From Bufo bufo (lineage: Eukaryota; Chordata; Amphibia; Anura; Bufonidae), in the NCBI RefSeq assembly GCF_905171765.1, contig NC_053392.1:345232995-345296994 (forward strand): a stretch of DNA of 64,000 nucleotides, written 5' to 3'. Shown piece by piece: positions 28,928 to 41,578 of this stretch. Positions within the stretch are counted from its first letter, which is position 1. Each line of letters starts with the position of its first letter. The notes under the pieces were generated by a model. That model did not search any database and had not been told where the DNA came from. It worked only from the letters and a program-made list of their open reading frames with translations. Made by a program: the position numbers and the translations under genes.

Positions 28928-29211
28928 GGCCCCCTGCACACGAACGTGTGCTTCCCGTTACCGTATTGCGGACAGCATTTGCGGATCCGCAATACACGGG
29001 TGCCGTTCCATGGGCATTCCGCATCACGGATGCGGACCCATTCACTTGAATGGGTCCGCAAATCCGGAGATGCGGAATGGTGCGGAACGGAACCCTACGG
29101 AAGCACTACGGAGTGCTTCCATGGGGTTTCGTCCCGTACTTCCGTTCCGCAAAAAGATAGAACATGTCCGCAGCACGACCACGGGGTGCACACGTTCATG
29201 TGCAGGGGGCC
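28928..29211. mobile_element. Harbinger-type MITE with TTA duplication
   Basis: GGCCCCCTGCACACGAACG / CGTTCATGTGCAGGGGGCC ends, flanked by TTA at 28925-28927 and 29212-29214. The right TTA is shared with the next element. Confidence 0.85.
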
Positions 29212-29214
29212 TTA

Positions 29215-30126
29215 GGCCTCTTTTACACGGGCGTCGCGTGTGAGGGCCGGACAAGATGCGGGTGCATTGCGGGAAAATGCGCGATTCTTCCGCACGAGTG
29301 CAAAGCGTATTAACGCGTTTTGCACGTACGTGAGAAAAATCGGCATGTTTAGTACCCAGACCCGAACTTGGACTTCTTCACAGAATTTTGGGTTTGGGAT
29401 TGGTGTTGTGTATATTTTATTATTTTCACTTATAACATGGTTATAAGGGAAAATAATAGCATTCTTAATGCAGCATGCTTAATAAAATGTTGATTGAGGG
29501 GTTAAAAATAATAAACAAATTTAACTCACCCCATCCACTTGGTCGTGTAGCGGATCTTCTCTTCTTTCTACTTTCTTCAGGACCTGGCTAAAGGACCTTT
29601 GATGACGTCACTGTGCTCATCACATGGTCCATCAACATGGCGATGGACCATGTGATGAGCGCAGTGACGTCACCACAGGTCCTTTTCATCAAAAAAGAAA
29701 GAAGACATGCCAGGCTGAGCGTTCAAGTGGATTAAGGTGAGTTTATTAATAGTTTTTTATTTTTTAACCCCTCCATCACTATTTTACTAAGCATTCTGTA
29801 TTAAGAATGCTATTATTTTCCCTTATAACCATGTTTTAAGGGAAAATAATAAAGATCGGGTCCCCATCCCAATCGTCTCCTAGCAACCACGCATGAAAAT
29901 TGCACCGCATCCGCACTTGCTTGCGATTTTCACGCAGCCCCATTCACTTCTATGGGGCCTGCATTGCGTGAAAAACGCACAATATAGAGCTTGCCAGTGA
30001 TGCGTGAAAATCACCACTTATGTACACAGCCCAATTGAAGTAAATGGGTCCGGATTCAGTGCGGGTGAATTGTGTTCACCTCACACATTGCACCCGCACG
30101 GAATTCTCACTTGTGTGAAAGGGGCC
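29215..30126. mobile_element. Composite MITE (GTGAAAATCGCA family) with TTA duplication
   Basis: GGCCTCTTTTACACGGGCG on the left and TCTCACTTGTGTGAAAGGGGCC on the right, then TTA at 30127-30129. The inside has a perfect-looking hairpin at about 29600-29690 (TCACATGGTCCATCAACATGG and inverse) and ATTATTTTCCCTTATAACCA blocks. Confidence 0.75.
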
Positions 30127-30129
30127 TTA

Positions 30130-30737
<608 letters not shown>

Positions 30738-30779
30738 TCAAGATTTCTTACAGCAGCCACATATGGAATAATGTACCCT

Positions 30780-31160
30780 CTACTTCAAATTATAAGAATA
30801 TCCTTAGGAAAGGCCATCAATATCTGATCGGGCGGGGTCCGACACCCAGCACCACCGCAGATCAGCGGTTTGAAGAGCAGGCGGCACTCCATGTGAGCAC
30901 TGCTTCCTGTTCATTACACTGGGCACTGTCTCCATCACACAACAGTTTTAAGAACGGTTAGTCTATGGGGTTATTCACGCAGCCGTTTTTTGATGGCCCA
31001 TGAATAACAGCCTTCCAAAACATAGGATGTGTCCTATTTTTTCCATTTTCATGGACCAACAGCCCCCACACAATTGAAGGGGATCGTTTATAACAGCCAT
31101 TTCTCAGAAAGGCATCAGTGAAACAAATGGCCATGTTTTCACGGTTATGTGAATGAAGCC
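30780..31160. other. Intron; MITE-like debris
   Basis: TATCTGATCGGGCGGGGTCC and the following sequence resemble the interior of an 11.5-kb-type MITE, and 30960-31160 holds an imperfect inverted pair (GGGGTTATTCACGCAGCCG against CACGGTTATGTGAATGAAGC). No coding sequence. Confidence 0.4.
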
Positions 31161-31163
31161 TAA

Positions 31164-32964
31164 GGCCTCTTTCAGACGGGCGAGTATTCCGCGCGGATGC
31201 GATGCGTGAGTTGAACGCATTGCACCCGCACTGAATACCGACCCATTCATTTCTATGGGGCTGTTCACTTGTGCGTGGTGTGATAATCGAAGCATGCTCT
31301 ATATCGTGCTTTTTTTAACGCAGCGCATGCCCCATAGAAGTGAATGGGGTTGCGTGAAAATCCCAAGCATCCGCAAGCAAGTGCGGATGCGGTGCGATTT
31401 TCACGCACGGTTGCTAGGAGACAATCGGGATGGAGACCCGATCATTATTATTTTCCCTTATAACATGGTTATAAGGGGAAATAATAGCATTCTGAATACA
31501 GAATGCATAGTAAAATAGCACTAGAGGGGTTAAAAAAAATTAAAAAAAAATTTAACTCACCTTAATCCACTTGCTCGCGCTGCCGGCATCTCGTCTGTCT
31601 CCTTCTTTGCTGAACAGGACCTGTGGTGAGCATTCATTGCAGCAACAAGACCTGTGGTGATGTCACTCCGGTAATCACATGATCCATCACATGATCAATT
31701 ACCATTGTGATGGGTCATGTGATGGATCATGTGATGACCGGAGTGATGTCACCACAGGTCCTGTGGACTAAGGTAAGTTAAATTATTATTATTATTTTTT
31801 TTAACTCCTCCAGTGCTATTTTACTATGCATTCTGTATTCAGAATGCTATTATAACCATGTTATAAGGGAAAATAATACAATCTACACAACCCCGATCCC
31901 AAGCCTGAACTTCTGTGAAGAAGTCCGGGTTTGGGTACCAAACATGCGCGATTTTTCTCACCTGAGTGCAAAACGCATTACAATGTTTAGGCCTCTTTCA
32001 GACGGGCATTGCGGGAAAATGTGCGGGTGCGGGTGCGTTGCGGGAACACGCGTGATTTTTCCGCGCGAGTGCAAAACATTGTAATGCGTTTTGCACTCGC
32101 GTGAGAAAAATCGCGCGTGTTTGGTACCCAAAGCCGAACTTCTACACAGAAGTTCGGGCTTGGGATCAGTGTTCTGTAGATTGTATTATTTTCCCTTATA
32201 ACATGGTTATAAGGGAAAATAATTGCATTCTGAATACAGAATGCATAGTAAAATAGCGCTGGAGGAGTTAAAAAAATAATAATAATAATTTAACTCACCT
32301 TAGTCCACTTGTTCGCGCAGCCCGGCATCTATTCTGTCTTCTTTGCTGAACAGGACCTGTAGTGAGCATTCATTGCAGGAACAGGACCTGTGGTGACGTC
32401 ACTCCGGTCATCACATGATCTTTTACCATGGTGATGGATCATGTGATGGCCCATGTGACGACCGGAGTGACATCACCACAGGTCCTGTTCCTACAATCAG
32501 CTAAGATGAAGACAGAAGGAGATGCCGGCAGCGCGATCAAGTGGATTAAGGTGAGTTAAATTATTTTTTTATTTTTTTTAACCCCTCCAGCGCTATTTTA
32601 CTATGCATTCTGTATTCAGAATGCTATTATTTCCCCTTATAACCATGTTATAAGGGGAAATAATAATGATCGGGTCTCCATCCCGATCGTCTCCTAGCAA
32701 CCGTGCGTGAAAATCGCACCGCATCCGCACTTGTTTGCGGATGCTTGCGATTTTGACGCAACCCCATTCATTTCTATGGGGCCTGCGTTACGTGAAAAAC
32801 GCACAAAGAGGAGTATGCTGCGATTTTCACACAAGTGATGCGTGAAAATCACCGCTCATAGAACAGCCCCATATAAAATGAATGGGTCGGGATTCAGTGC
32901 GGGTGCAATGCGTTCACCTCCCGCATCGCATCCGAGCGGAATACTCGCCCGTGTGAAAGGGGCC
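31164..32964. mobile_element. 1.8-kb composite MITE with TAA duplication
   Basis: GGCCTCTTTCAGACGGGCG on the left and CTCGCCCGTGTGAAAGGGGCC on the right, flanked by TAA at 31161-31163 and 32965-32967. It contains at least two internal relatives with AAATAGCACTAGAGGGGTTA and AAATAGCGCTGGAGGAGTTA segments and hairpins around 31680-31740 and 32400-32470. It appears to have grown by nested or inverted duplication; no open frame of note. Confidence 0.75.
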
Positions 32965-32967
32965 TAA

Positions 32968-33155
32968 CTGAAGATCAAGGAGGGGGGATTCCTGTCCATC
33001 ACTGACTGATATGAAACCCACTCAGTCTCTTCAACAAGAGGTTTTGCAGCATCTGAGATGTGTGTTATGATGTCCTGCAACTGCGGGGATAGAACATTAC
33101 TGAATTTTGAAGAAAGTGAGAGCGCCACAAGAGGTTGGCACTGAAGTAGTAACAC
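32968..33155 (-). other. Unidentified protein-like segment
   Basis: A minus-strand frame of about 60 residues with a natural-looking composition (KFSNVLSPQLQDIITHISDA, then AKPLVEETEWVSYQSVMDRN). It abuts the right end of the 31164-32964 MITE, so it may be the remainder of a larger sequence. I do not recognise the family: a host exon, an unrelated gene fragment and a transposase remnant are all possible. It may also be chance. Confidence 0.25.
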
Positions 33156-33199
33156 GTTAGTAGTCTACTGTATGTAGACCCACTCATCTCTGTATGATC

Positions 33200-33900
33200 A
33201 TCAGGTTCAGAATGTGATGTTTATACAAATATGATTAACAGACATAGAACAGTCCCACTGATGTCTCATTGATCCACTATACATCTACTCATTCAAAAAG
33301 TTTCTAGGCATTCTTTTATATATATATATATATCATCTAAATGTCTAAAGTATGCATTGTTTCTGCATGGTGGTGTTGAAGTCATGTCATTAAAACCCGT
33401 CCCATGAATTAATCTTGGGTAAAGTAACATCAAAATAACTAAGATTATTTATCTTCTGAAAATATTCTGCCAAATTCATTCTCTTGGTGGTAACAACACA
33501 AACTATGACTGTGGAGGGAAAAAAAACCTGACGTGACAAATGAGGGTTGAGAACCTTTTCATAAATCTTCTCATAATGGTTGCAGGGAAGTCATTTTTCA
33601 GTATGTAATATATAGAGATGAGCCAATTTCATATTCATTTCCGTTATGCAGGGGAGTCCTCTCCTGCATTACGGAAACTGGATAGACCCGTTATGCAGCC
33701 CATAAACTTTTATTATGATGGAATGAATAACGGAATACCTCTAAAGGCATTCTGTTATGCATCCCATCATAGAATTGTGTTATGGTCCGTGGTAACGGAA
33801 TCCATAACGCAATTCTGCTTTTACCACCAAACGAAGCGCAATTGAATTTCATAACATGAAATTCGCTCATCCCTAGTTATATATATCAATACTGTGTCTT
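33200..33900. other. Intron or flank; one palindromic repeat
   Basis: A (TA)n run lies near 33320. From about 33615 to 33880 an inverted-repeat element of the TTCGCTCATC kind is present (AGATGAGCCAATTTCATATT on the left, GAAATTCGCTCATCCCTAG on the right; TGCAGGGGAGTCCTCTCCTGCA in the core). No gene is recognised. Confidence 0.5.
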
Positions 33901-33959
33901 ATTTCTTTTTATAATATAACCAAGTGGTATAATGGTCCTTCCACATATATGTTGTCTTA

Positions 33960-34249
33960 GGGCTCGTGCATACGACCGTTATTTTAGTCTGCATCCGATC
34001 CACATTGGGCCACAAAAGATGCGGACAACACACCGTGTACTGTCCGCATCCTTATGTCCGTTCCGCAGCCTCACAAAAAAATAGAACATGTCCTATACTT
34101 GTCCGTCTTATGGACAAGAATAGGACAGTTCTATTATGGGCCGGACGTTCCGTTCCACAAAATGCAGAAGGCACATGGCCGGTATCTGGGTTTTGCGGAT
34201 CCACAATTTACGGACTGCAAAAAAGGGCTATGGCCGTGTGAATGAGCCC
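33960..34249. mobile_element. Harbinger-type MITE with TTA duplication
   Basis: GGGCTCGTGCATACGACCG / GGCCGTGTGAATGAGCCC ends with TTA at 33957-33959 and 34250-34252. The core matches 16703-17030 (GCGGACAACACACCGTGTAC). Confidence 0.8.
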
Positions 34250-34665
34250 TTAATCACACATCCATGCTAACATAAAATTCAGTTAGTCATACATAAAAAG
34301 GTAAATGGTCTGTTAGGGTACAGCCACACAATCAGGTTTCCTGATCCGGTTCTGTAAGCCAAAACCAGGACTGAATAAAAAAAATAAAAAAGAGAGAAGT
34401 CATATCTGTACTTTCTCGCCTTTTATGATTCCCTCCTGAATGTAACTTCCAAAACTGCTCAGGAAACCTGACTGTGTGGCGGTACCATTCCAGATATAAC
34501 CAAGATTGCTAGTTGCTAGGTGGCTAAGGATGATGAAGGATGCTGTACCATGAATTCTTATTGACTTCATTTAACATTCTCTTTTAGGCAGAGGAGTAGC
34601 TAGAACTGACTGGGCCCCACAGCAAATTTTTGTACGCCCCCCTCCCACACACACACACACACTTA

Positions 34666-35075
34666 GGCCTCTTTTCCACGGGCGTGTGCGCCCTGTGGTC
34701 GTGCTGCGGCCCACAAAATGCGGGCCGCAATGCACAAGCACAGTCCGTGGGGCAGCCGCTGCGGATCGCGGACCCATTCACTTGAATGGGTCCGCGATCC
34801 GGCCGTTCCGCAAAAATATAGGACATGTTCTATCTTTTTGCGGAACGGAAGTACGGGACGAAACCCCATGGAAGCACTCCGTAGTGCTTCCGTATGGTTC
34901 CGTTCTGTGGTTCCGTTCTGCACCATTCCGCATCTCCGAATTTGCGGACCCATTCAAGTGAATGGGTCCGCATCCGGGATGCGGAATGCCCACGGAACAG
35001 CACCCGTGTATTGCGGATCCGCAAATGCGGTCCGCAATACGGCAACGGGGCGCACACGCCCGTGAGAAAGAAGCC
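34666..35075. mobile_element. Harbinger-type MITE with TTA duplication
   Basis: GGCCTCTTTTCCACGGGCG / CGCCCGTGAGAAAGAAGCC ends with TTA at 34663-34665 and 35076-35078. The core shares CGCAAAAATATAGGACATGT and CGGAACGGAAGTACGGGACG with 23859-24243. It lies beside a (CA)n tract at 34645-34662. Confidence 0.8.
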
Positions 35076-35305
35076 TTACACACTTCTTCACAAACCCCCT
35101 CCTCCAGTGCAAACCCCTCTAATATGGCTATTTTGTGACTTTTTACTTACCGTATTTACTGTAATTTTTTTACATTTACAGTTGCTGACGGAGTTTATAT
35201 TCAACTCAAACCCTTTAAAACCTGCGCTCAATTGTAATAGACATGTCTGATTTACCTCTACATATCCACAAGTATTTTAGCCTCTGTACCTTTCATACTG
35301 CAGCC

Positions 35306-36990
35306 ATGGACGCAGTCATACACACACTCTCCACATTCATGGACACAGTCATACACTCACTCTCCACATACATGGACGCAGTCATACACGCACTCTCCCC
35401 ATACATGGACGCAGTCATACACCCACTCTCCACATACATGGACGCAGTCATACACACACTCTCCACATACATGGACGCAGTCATACACACACTCTCCACA
35501 TTCATGGACACAGTCATACACTCACTCTCCACATACATGGACGCAGTCATACACTCACTCTCCACATACATGGACGCAGTCATACACGCACTCTCCCCAT
35601 ACATGGACGCAGTCATACACCCACTCTCCACATACATGGACGCAGTCATACACACACTCTCCACATACATGGACGCAGTCATACACGCACTCTCCACATA
35701 CATGGACGCAGTCATACACGCACTCTCCCCATACATGGACGCAGTCATACACCCACTCTCCACATACATGGACGCAGTCATACACACACTCTCCACATAC
35801 ATGGACGCAGTCATACACGCACTCTCCACATACATGGACACAGTCATACACGCACTCTCCACATTCATGGACACAGTCATACACTCACTCTCCACATACA
35901 TGGACGCAGTCATGCATGCACTCTCCCCATACATGGACGCAGTCATACACGCACTCTCCACATACATGGACGCAGTCATACACGCACTCTCCACATACAT
36001 GGACGCAGTCATACACGCACTCTCCACATACATGGACGCAGTCATACACACACTCTCCACATACATGGACGCAGTCATACACGCACTCTCCCCATACATG
36101 GACGCAGTCATACACGCACTCACCACAGACATGGATGCAGTCATACACGCACTCTCCACATACATAGACGCAGTCATACACGCACTCTCCACATACATTG
36201 ACGCAGTTATACATGCACTCTCCACATACATGGACACAGTCATACACGCACTCTCCACATACATGGACGCAGTCATACACGCACTCTCCACATACATGGA
36301 CGCAGTCATACACGCACTCTCCACATACATGGACGCAGTCATACACCCACTCTCCACATACATGGACGCAGTCATACACACACTCTCCACATACATGGAC
36401 GCAGTCATACACGCGGTCACCACATACATAGACGCAGTCATACACGCACTCTCCACATACATGGACACAGTCATACACGCACTCTCCACATACATGGACG
36501 CAGTCATACACGCACTCTCCACATACATGGACGCAGTCATACACGCACTCTTCACATACATGGACGCAGTCATACACGCACTCTCCACATACATGGATGC
36601 AGTCATACACGCACTCTCCACATACATGGACGCAGTCATACACGCACTCTCCACATACATGGATGCAGTCATACACGCACTCTCCACATACATGGACGCA
36701 GTCATACACGCACTCTTCACATACATGGACGCAGTCATACACGCACTCTTCACATACATGGACGCAGTCATACACGCACTCTCCACATACATGGATGCAG
36801 TCATACACGCACTCTCCACATACATGGACGCAGTCATACACGCACTCTCCACATACATGGATGCAGTCATACACGCACTCTCCACATACATGGACACACT
36901 CATACACACACTCAACATATACATAGATGCACTCATATATGCACTCTCCACATAGATTTACGCACTCATACATGCGCTCATGATATACAT
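35306..36990. repeat. 33-bp minisatellite, about 50 copies
   Basis: Unit ATACATGGACGCAGTCATAC then ACGCACTCTCCAC, 33 bp. Single-base variants (GACACAG, CATTCATGG, CCCCATAC, ACCCACTC, TTCACATA) recur in blocks, implying higher-order duplication. Because the period is divisible by three and the unit lacks stops in several frames, it yields very long open frames on both strands (11-residue repeats such as MDAVIHALSTY and ESACMTASMYV). I treat these as non-genic. The array resumes at 37958-38060 after a Tc1-like insertion. Confidence 0.97.
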
Positions 36991-37018
36991 AGATGCACTC
37001 ATACACACTCACCACATA

Positions 37019-37957
37019 CAGTACAGACCAAAAGTTTGGACACACCTTCTCATTCAAAGAGTTTTCCTTATTTTCATGACTATGAAGGCATCAAAACTAT
37101 GAATTAACACATGTGGAATTATATACATAACAAACAAGTGTGAAACAACTGAAAATATGTCATATTCTAGGTTCTTCAAAGTAGCCACCTTTTGCTTTGA
37201 TTACTGCTTTGCACATTCTTGGCATTCTCTTGATGAGCTTCAAGAGGTAGTCCCCTGAAATGGTCTTCCAACAGTCTTGAAGGAGTTCCCAGAGATGCTT
37301 AGCACTTGTTGGCCCTTTTGCCTTCACTCTGCGGTCCAGCTCACCCCAAACCATCTCGATTGGGTTCAGGTCCGGTGACTGTGGAGGCCAGGTCATCTGG
37401 TGCAGCACCCCATCACTCTCCTTCATGGTCAAATAGCCCTTACTTTCAAAGTTTTCCCAATTTTTCGGCTGACTGACTGACCTTCATTTCTTAAAGTAAT
37501 GATGGCCACTCGTTTTTCTTTACTTAGCTGCTTTTTTCTTGCCATAATACAAATTCTAACAGTCTATTCAGTAGGACTATCAGCTGTGTATCCACCTGAC
37601 TTCTCCTCAACGCCACTGATGGTCCCAACCCCATTTAGAAGGCAAGAAATCCCACTTATTAAACCTGACAGGGCACACCTGTGAAGTGAAAACCATTTCA
37701 GGGGACTACCTCTTGAAGCTCATCAAGAGAATGCCAAGAGTGTGCAAAGCAGTAATCAAAGCAAAAGGTGGCTACTTTGAAGAACCTAGAATATGACATA
37801 TTTTCAGTTGTTTCACACTTGTTTGTTATGTATATAATTCCACATGTGTTAATTCATAGTATTGATGCCTTCAATGTGAATCTACAATTTTCATAGTCAT
37901 GAAAATAAAGAAAACTCTTTGTATGAGAAGGTGTGTCCAAACTTTTGGTCTGTACTG
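37019..37957. mobile_element. Tc1-like foldback element inside the minisatellite
   Basis: Ends CAGTACAGACCAAAAGTTTG and its inverse CAAACTTTTGGTCTGTACTG, flanked by TA at 37017-37018 and 37958-37959, with minisatellite on both sides. The left arm encodes on the minus strand a Tc1 transposase tail ([20 protein letters not shown], then GDYLLKLIKRMPRMCKAVIK; 37160-37432). The right arm repeats the final part in inverse (37690-37957). It is internally rearranged and non-autonomous. Confidence 0.85.
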
Positions 37958-38060
37958 TACATGGACGCACTCTCCACATACATGGGCACACTCATACACA
38001 CACTCTCCACATACATGGATGCACTCATACACACAGTCACCACATACATGGATGCACTCA
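37958..38060. repeat. Right remainder of the 33-bp minisatellite
   Basis: Copies of CATACATGGATGCACTCATA continue the array beyond the Tc1-like insertion. Confidence 0.85.
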
Positions 38061-38366
38061 TATACAATACACATATATAGACACCCAGCTTTCCTGCTGT
38101 GACTCTTCCCCATACTATAATGCCTCTGCACTTGTGCCATGCAGGATAGCAGGGAAGCTGGATGACATCTCATGATATAATTCACCCAGCTTTCCTACTG
38201 TACTGCAGGTCACATGTGCACAGTCTGGGAATATAACCGTAGTTCCCCTGCCACTCACATCACTAGAAAACGTATCTCAGCTTGTCACGGTGGAGTGATC
38301 CAGCTAATAGACGATCGTAAGGCGCATTACCACAACCCGATGCAGGATACAACAAAGTTTATTACG

Positions 38367-38409
38367 AGACAACGCGCTTCGGGGTCTCGACAACCTCTTT
38401 ATCAAGTCT
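38367..38409 (-). ncRNA. Hammerhead-like ribozyme motif, degenerate core
   Basis: Minus strand, in order: AGAC, TTGATAA (consensus CTGANGA with two changes), an imperfect stem II (GAGGT...ACCCC), GAAG (consensus GAAA), CGCG, TT, GTCT. Stem I AGAC/GTCT pairs. Stem III is the short GCGCGT, close to the palindromic ACGCGT of its relatives. It is followed 3 nt later by AATAAA (CGTAATAAACTTTG). The altered core makes self-cleavage unlikely. Confidence 0.5.
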
Positions 38410-39786
38410 ACAAGGGACATAAATGGTAAAAATATTGTAGAAAATAAATAATAGAAAATATACAGTACAGACCAAAAGTTTGGACACACCTTCTCATTCA
38501 AAGAGTTTTCCTTATTTTCATGACTATGAAGGCATCAAAACTATGAATTAACACATGTGGAATTATATACATAACAAACAAGTGTGAAACAACTGAAAAT
38601 ATGTCATATTCTAGGTTCTTCAAAGTAGCCACCTTTTGCTTTGATTACTGCTTTGCACACTCTTGGCATTCTCTTGATGAGCTTCAAGTTGAGCTGCATA
38701 ACATCTTGATGAGCTGCATAACATCATGTCCCAGAAACAAAGGTAGATCTCTCACTAGATATTCTTATACAAGGATGGTGGAGCTTAAGAAGGAGATGTG
38801 CAAAAGGACAGCTCTGCTGATGTGTCCTGGAGACTTCTCTTTCCCAGGATTCTTTTCACTCCGACAATGCAGTGCACCACCCACAATGTAGTAGTCTTTG
38901 TAACAGAAAAACAAAGTGTAATACAACTTAACACCGCTAGATGATAAATAGAGATGGCCTTGCAGTTCGCCCGGTGGTCGTTTCGCGGCGAACTTTGCGT
39001 GTTCGCGATTCGCCAAACATGCAAACATATGAAGATATTCGCACCCGCCATATTCTTTTACATTGTGAAGAACTTTTACCCATGACACATCTTTCAGGTG
39101 GTACAGGACAGCCAATTAAGACGTTTCAGCACATGGACATACCCCCTACCTTATAAATAAACCTGATCTGGCCGCCATTTTACATTCAGTGTTTTGCCAG
39201 TATAGGAAGAGGTTGCTGTGTGGAGCAGGGACAGGCTGTTAGGGACACCAAACGCTAGCTAATAGGGCCACAAAAGTCCTTATAAGGACTGGTATAGGTG
39301 TGCTATCGATAGGTGTGATACACAGAGGGGTGTAATATACTTATAATATACTTTTATAATGAGTCAAAAACACATAGATCTATATAGTGATCACCTGGAA
39401 GTCAGGGGCCTAGGGGCTTGCTAGGGCCATTTTTATATAGGGTAAGGTTCCGGATGGGGTCGCTCTTATCAGGGCGGGTGGTCTGTGGTTAGGCTATCAG
39501 GGCCAGAATAGCACCCCCCTGTAGGGCAATATCAGGGACAGTTCTTTGCCCACCCTTTCCTTCAATACCACATCTAGCACAGGGATAGATGTTTTTTGCT
39601 TTCCCTCCGGGATTCATGGATGTGCACTGGAACCCTCTGGATTGTGGTAGGACATATGGTTTCTGATTTGGTGCTGCCGAGCACCTGATTTAGTGCCGCC
39701 GAGCACTTGTTATTGCCTACCACATCTATGCTTTTTGCTTAACTTTAATAATTTAATTTATTTTAATTTTGAGGAATATCTTTTCC

Positions 39787-40092
39787 ATTCACAGGTCCGC
39801 AAAATGGGTTCGCATCTGTTCCGCAACTTTGCGGAACGGGTGCAGACCCATTGGGCCGGATTGTGCTGTCTGCATTTGCAGATCCGCATTTGCGGATCCG
39901 AACTTCCGCATCCGTGCTTCTGTTTCCACAAAAAAAAAAAACATGTCCTATTCTTGTCCGCAATTGCAGACAAGATTAGGCATTTTCTATTATAGTGCCA
40001 GCGATGTGCGGTCCGCAAATTGCGGAATGCACATTGCCGGTGTCCGTGTTTTGCGGATCCGCAAAACACTTACGGACGTGTGAATGGACCCT
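39787..40092. mobile_element. Harbinger-type MITE, diverged
   Basis: The left CCATTCACAGGTCCGCAAAA and right CTTACGGACGTGTGAATGGACC are inverse ends. The core TCCTATTCTTGTCCGCAATT and GTGCGGTCCGCAAATTGCGG matches 21350-21647. Confidence 0.65.
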
Positions 40093-40094
40093 CA

Positions 40095-41578
40095 TAGTAA
40101 CATTATTAACCACCTCAGCCCCCCTAGCTTAAATACCCTTAATGACCAGACCACTTTTTACAATTCTGCACTACACTACTTTCACGGTTTTTGCTCGGTC
40201 ATACAACTTACCACCCAAATGAATTTAACCTCCTTTTCTAATCACTGATAGAGCTTTCATTTGGTGGTATTTCATTGCTGCTGACATTTTTACTTTTTTT
40301 GTTATTAATCGAAATTGAACAAATTTTTTTGCAAAAATATGACATTTTTCACTTTCAGTTGTAATTTTTTTTTTTTAAAAACTACATTTCTATATAAATT
40401 TTTCTCGAAATTTATTGTTCTACATGTCTTTGATAAAAAAAAAAGTTTGGGTAAAAAAAAAAATGGTTTGGGTAAAAGTTATAGCGTTTACAATCTATGG
40501 TACAAAAATGTGAATTTCCGCTTTCTGAGCACCTGTCATGTTTCCTGAGGTTCTACAATGGCCAGACAGTACAAACACCCCACAAATGACCCCATTTCGG
40601 AAAGTAGACACCCTAAGGTATTCACTGATGGGCATAGTGAGTTCATAGAACTTTTTATTTTTTGTCACGAGTTAGCGGAAAATGATGATTTATTTTTTTT
40701 TCCTTACAAAGTCTCATATTCCACTAACTTGTGACAAAAAATAAAAACTTCCATGAACTCACTATGCCCATCACGAAATACCTTGGGGTGTCTTCTTTCC
40801 AAAATGGTGTCACTTGTGGGGTAGTTATACTGCCCTGGCATTTTAGGGGCCCTAATGCGTGAGAAGAAGTCTGGAATCCAAATGTGCAAAAAATGCCCTG
40901 TAAAATCCTAAAAGTACTCATTGGAATTTGGGCCCCTTTGCCCACCTAGGCTGCAAAAAATTTTCACACATGTGGTATAGCCGTACTCAGGAGAAGTTGG
41001 GCAATGTGTTTTGGGTGTATTTTTACATATACCCATGCTGGGTGAGAGAAATATTTCTCTAAAAGTAAACTTTTCCCATTTTTTTTATACAAAGTTGTCA
41101 TTATAGAGAGATATTTCTCTCACCCAGCATGGGTATATGTAAAAAAAACACCCCAAAACACATTGCCCAACTTCTCCTGAGTAAAGCGATACCACATGTG
41201 TGACACTTTTTTGCAGCCTAGGTGCGTAAAGGGGCCCAAATTCCAATGAGTATCTTTTAGGAGGGCATTTGGATTCCAGACTTCTTCTCACGCTTTAGGG
41301 CCCCTAAAATGCCAGGGCAGTATAAATACCCCACATGTAACCCCATTTTAGAAAGAAGACACCTCAAGGTATTCCGTGAGGGGCATGGCGAGTTCATAGA
41401 AGTTTTTTTTTTGGCACAAATTAGCGGAAATTGATTTTTTTTTGTTTTCTCTCACAAAGTCTCCCTTTCCGCTAACTTGTGACAAAAAATAAAATTTTAC
41501 ATGAACTCGCCATGCCCCTCACAAAATACCTTGAGGTGTCTTCTTTCCAAAATGGGGTCATATGTGGGGTATTTATAC
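40095..41578. repeat. Long repeat with internal inverted duplications
   Basis: GTATTCACTGATGGGCATAG on one side and CTATGCCCATCACGAAATAC on the other form one hairpin (about 40618-40785), repeated in related form at 41370-41530. A second inverted pair, CATATACCCATGCTGGGTGAGAG and inverse, is centred near 41080. No coding content; the superfamily is unknown. Confidence 0.6.

Noticed and set aside
35243..36955. 570-residue plus-strand and 552-residue minus-strand open frames
   Set aside because: Both are translations of a 33-bp tandem repeat with no stop in several frames; no domain or non-repeat part.
35306..36990. CRISPR-like array
   Set aside because: Repeats are directly adjacent without unique spacers and the genome is eukaryotic.
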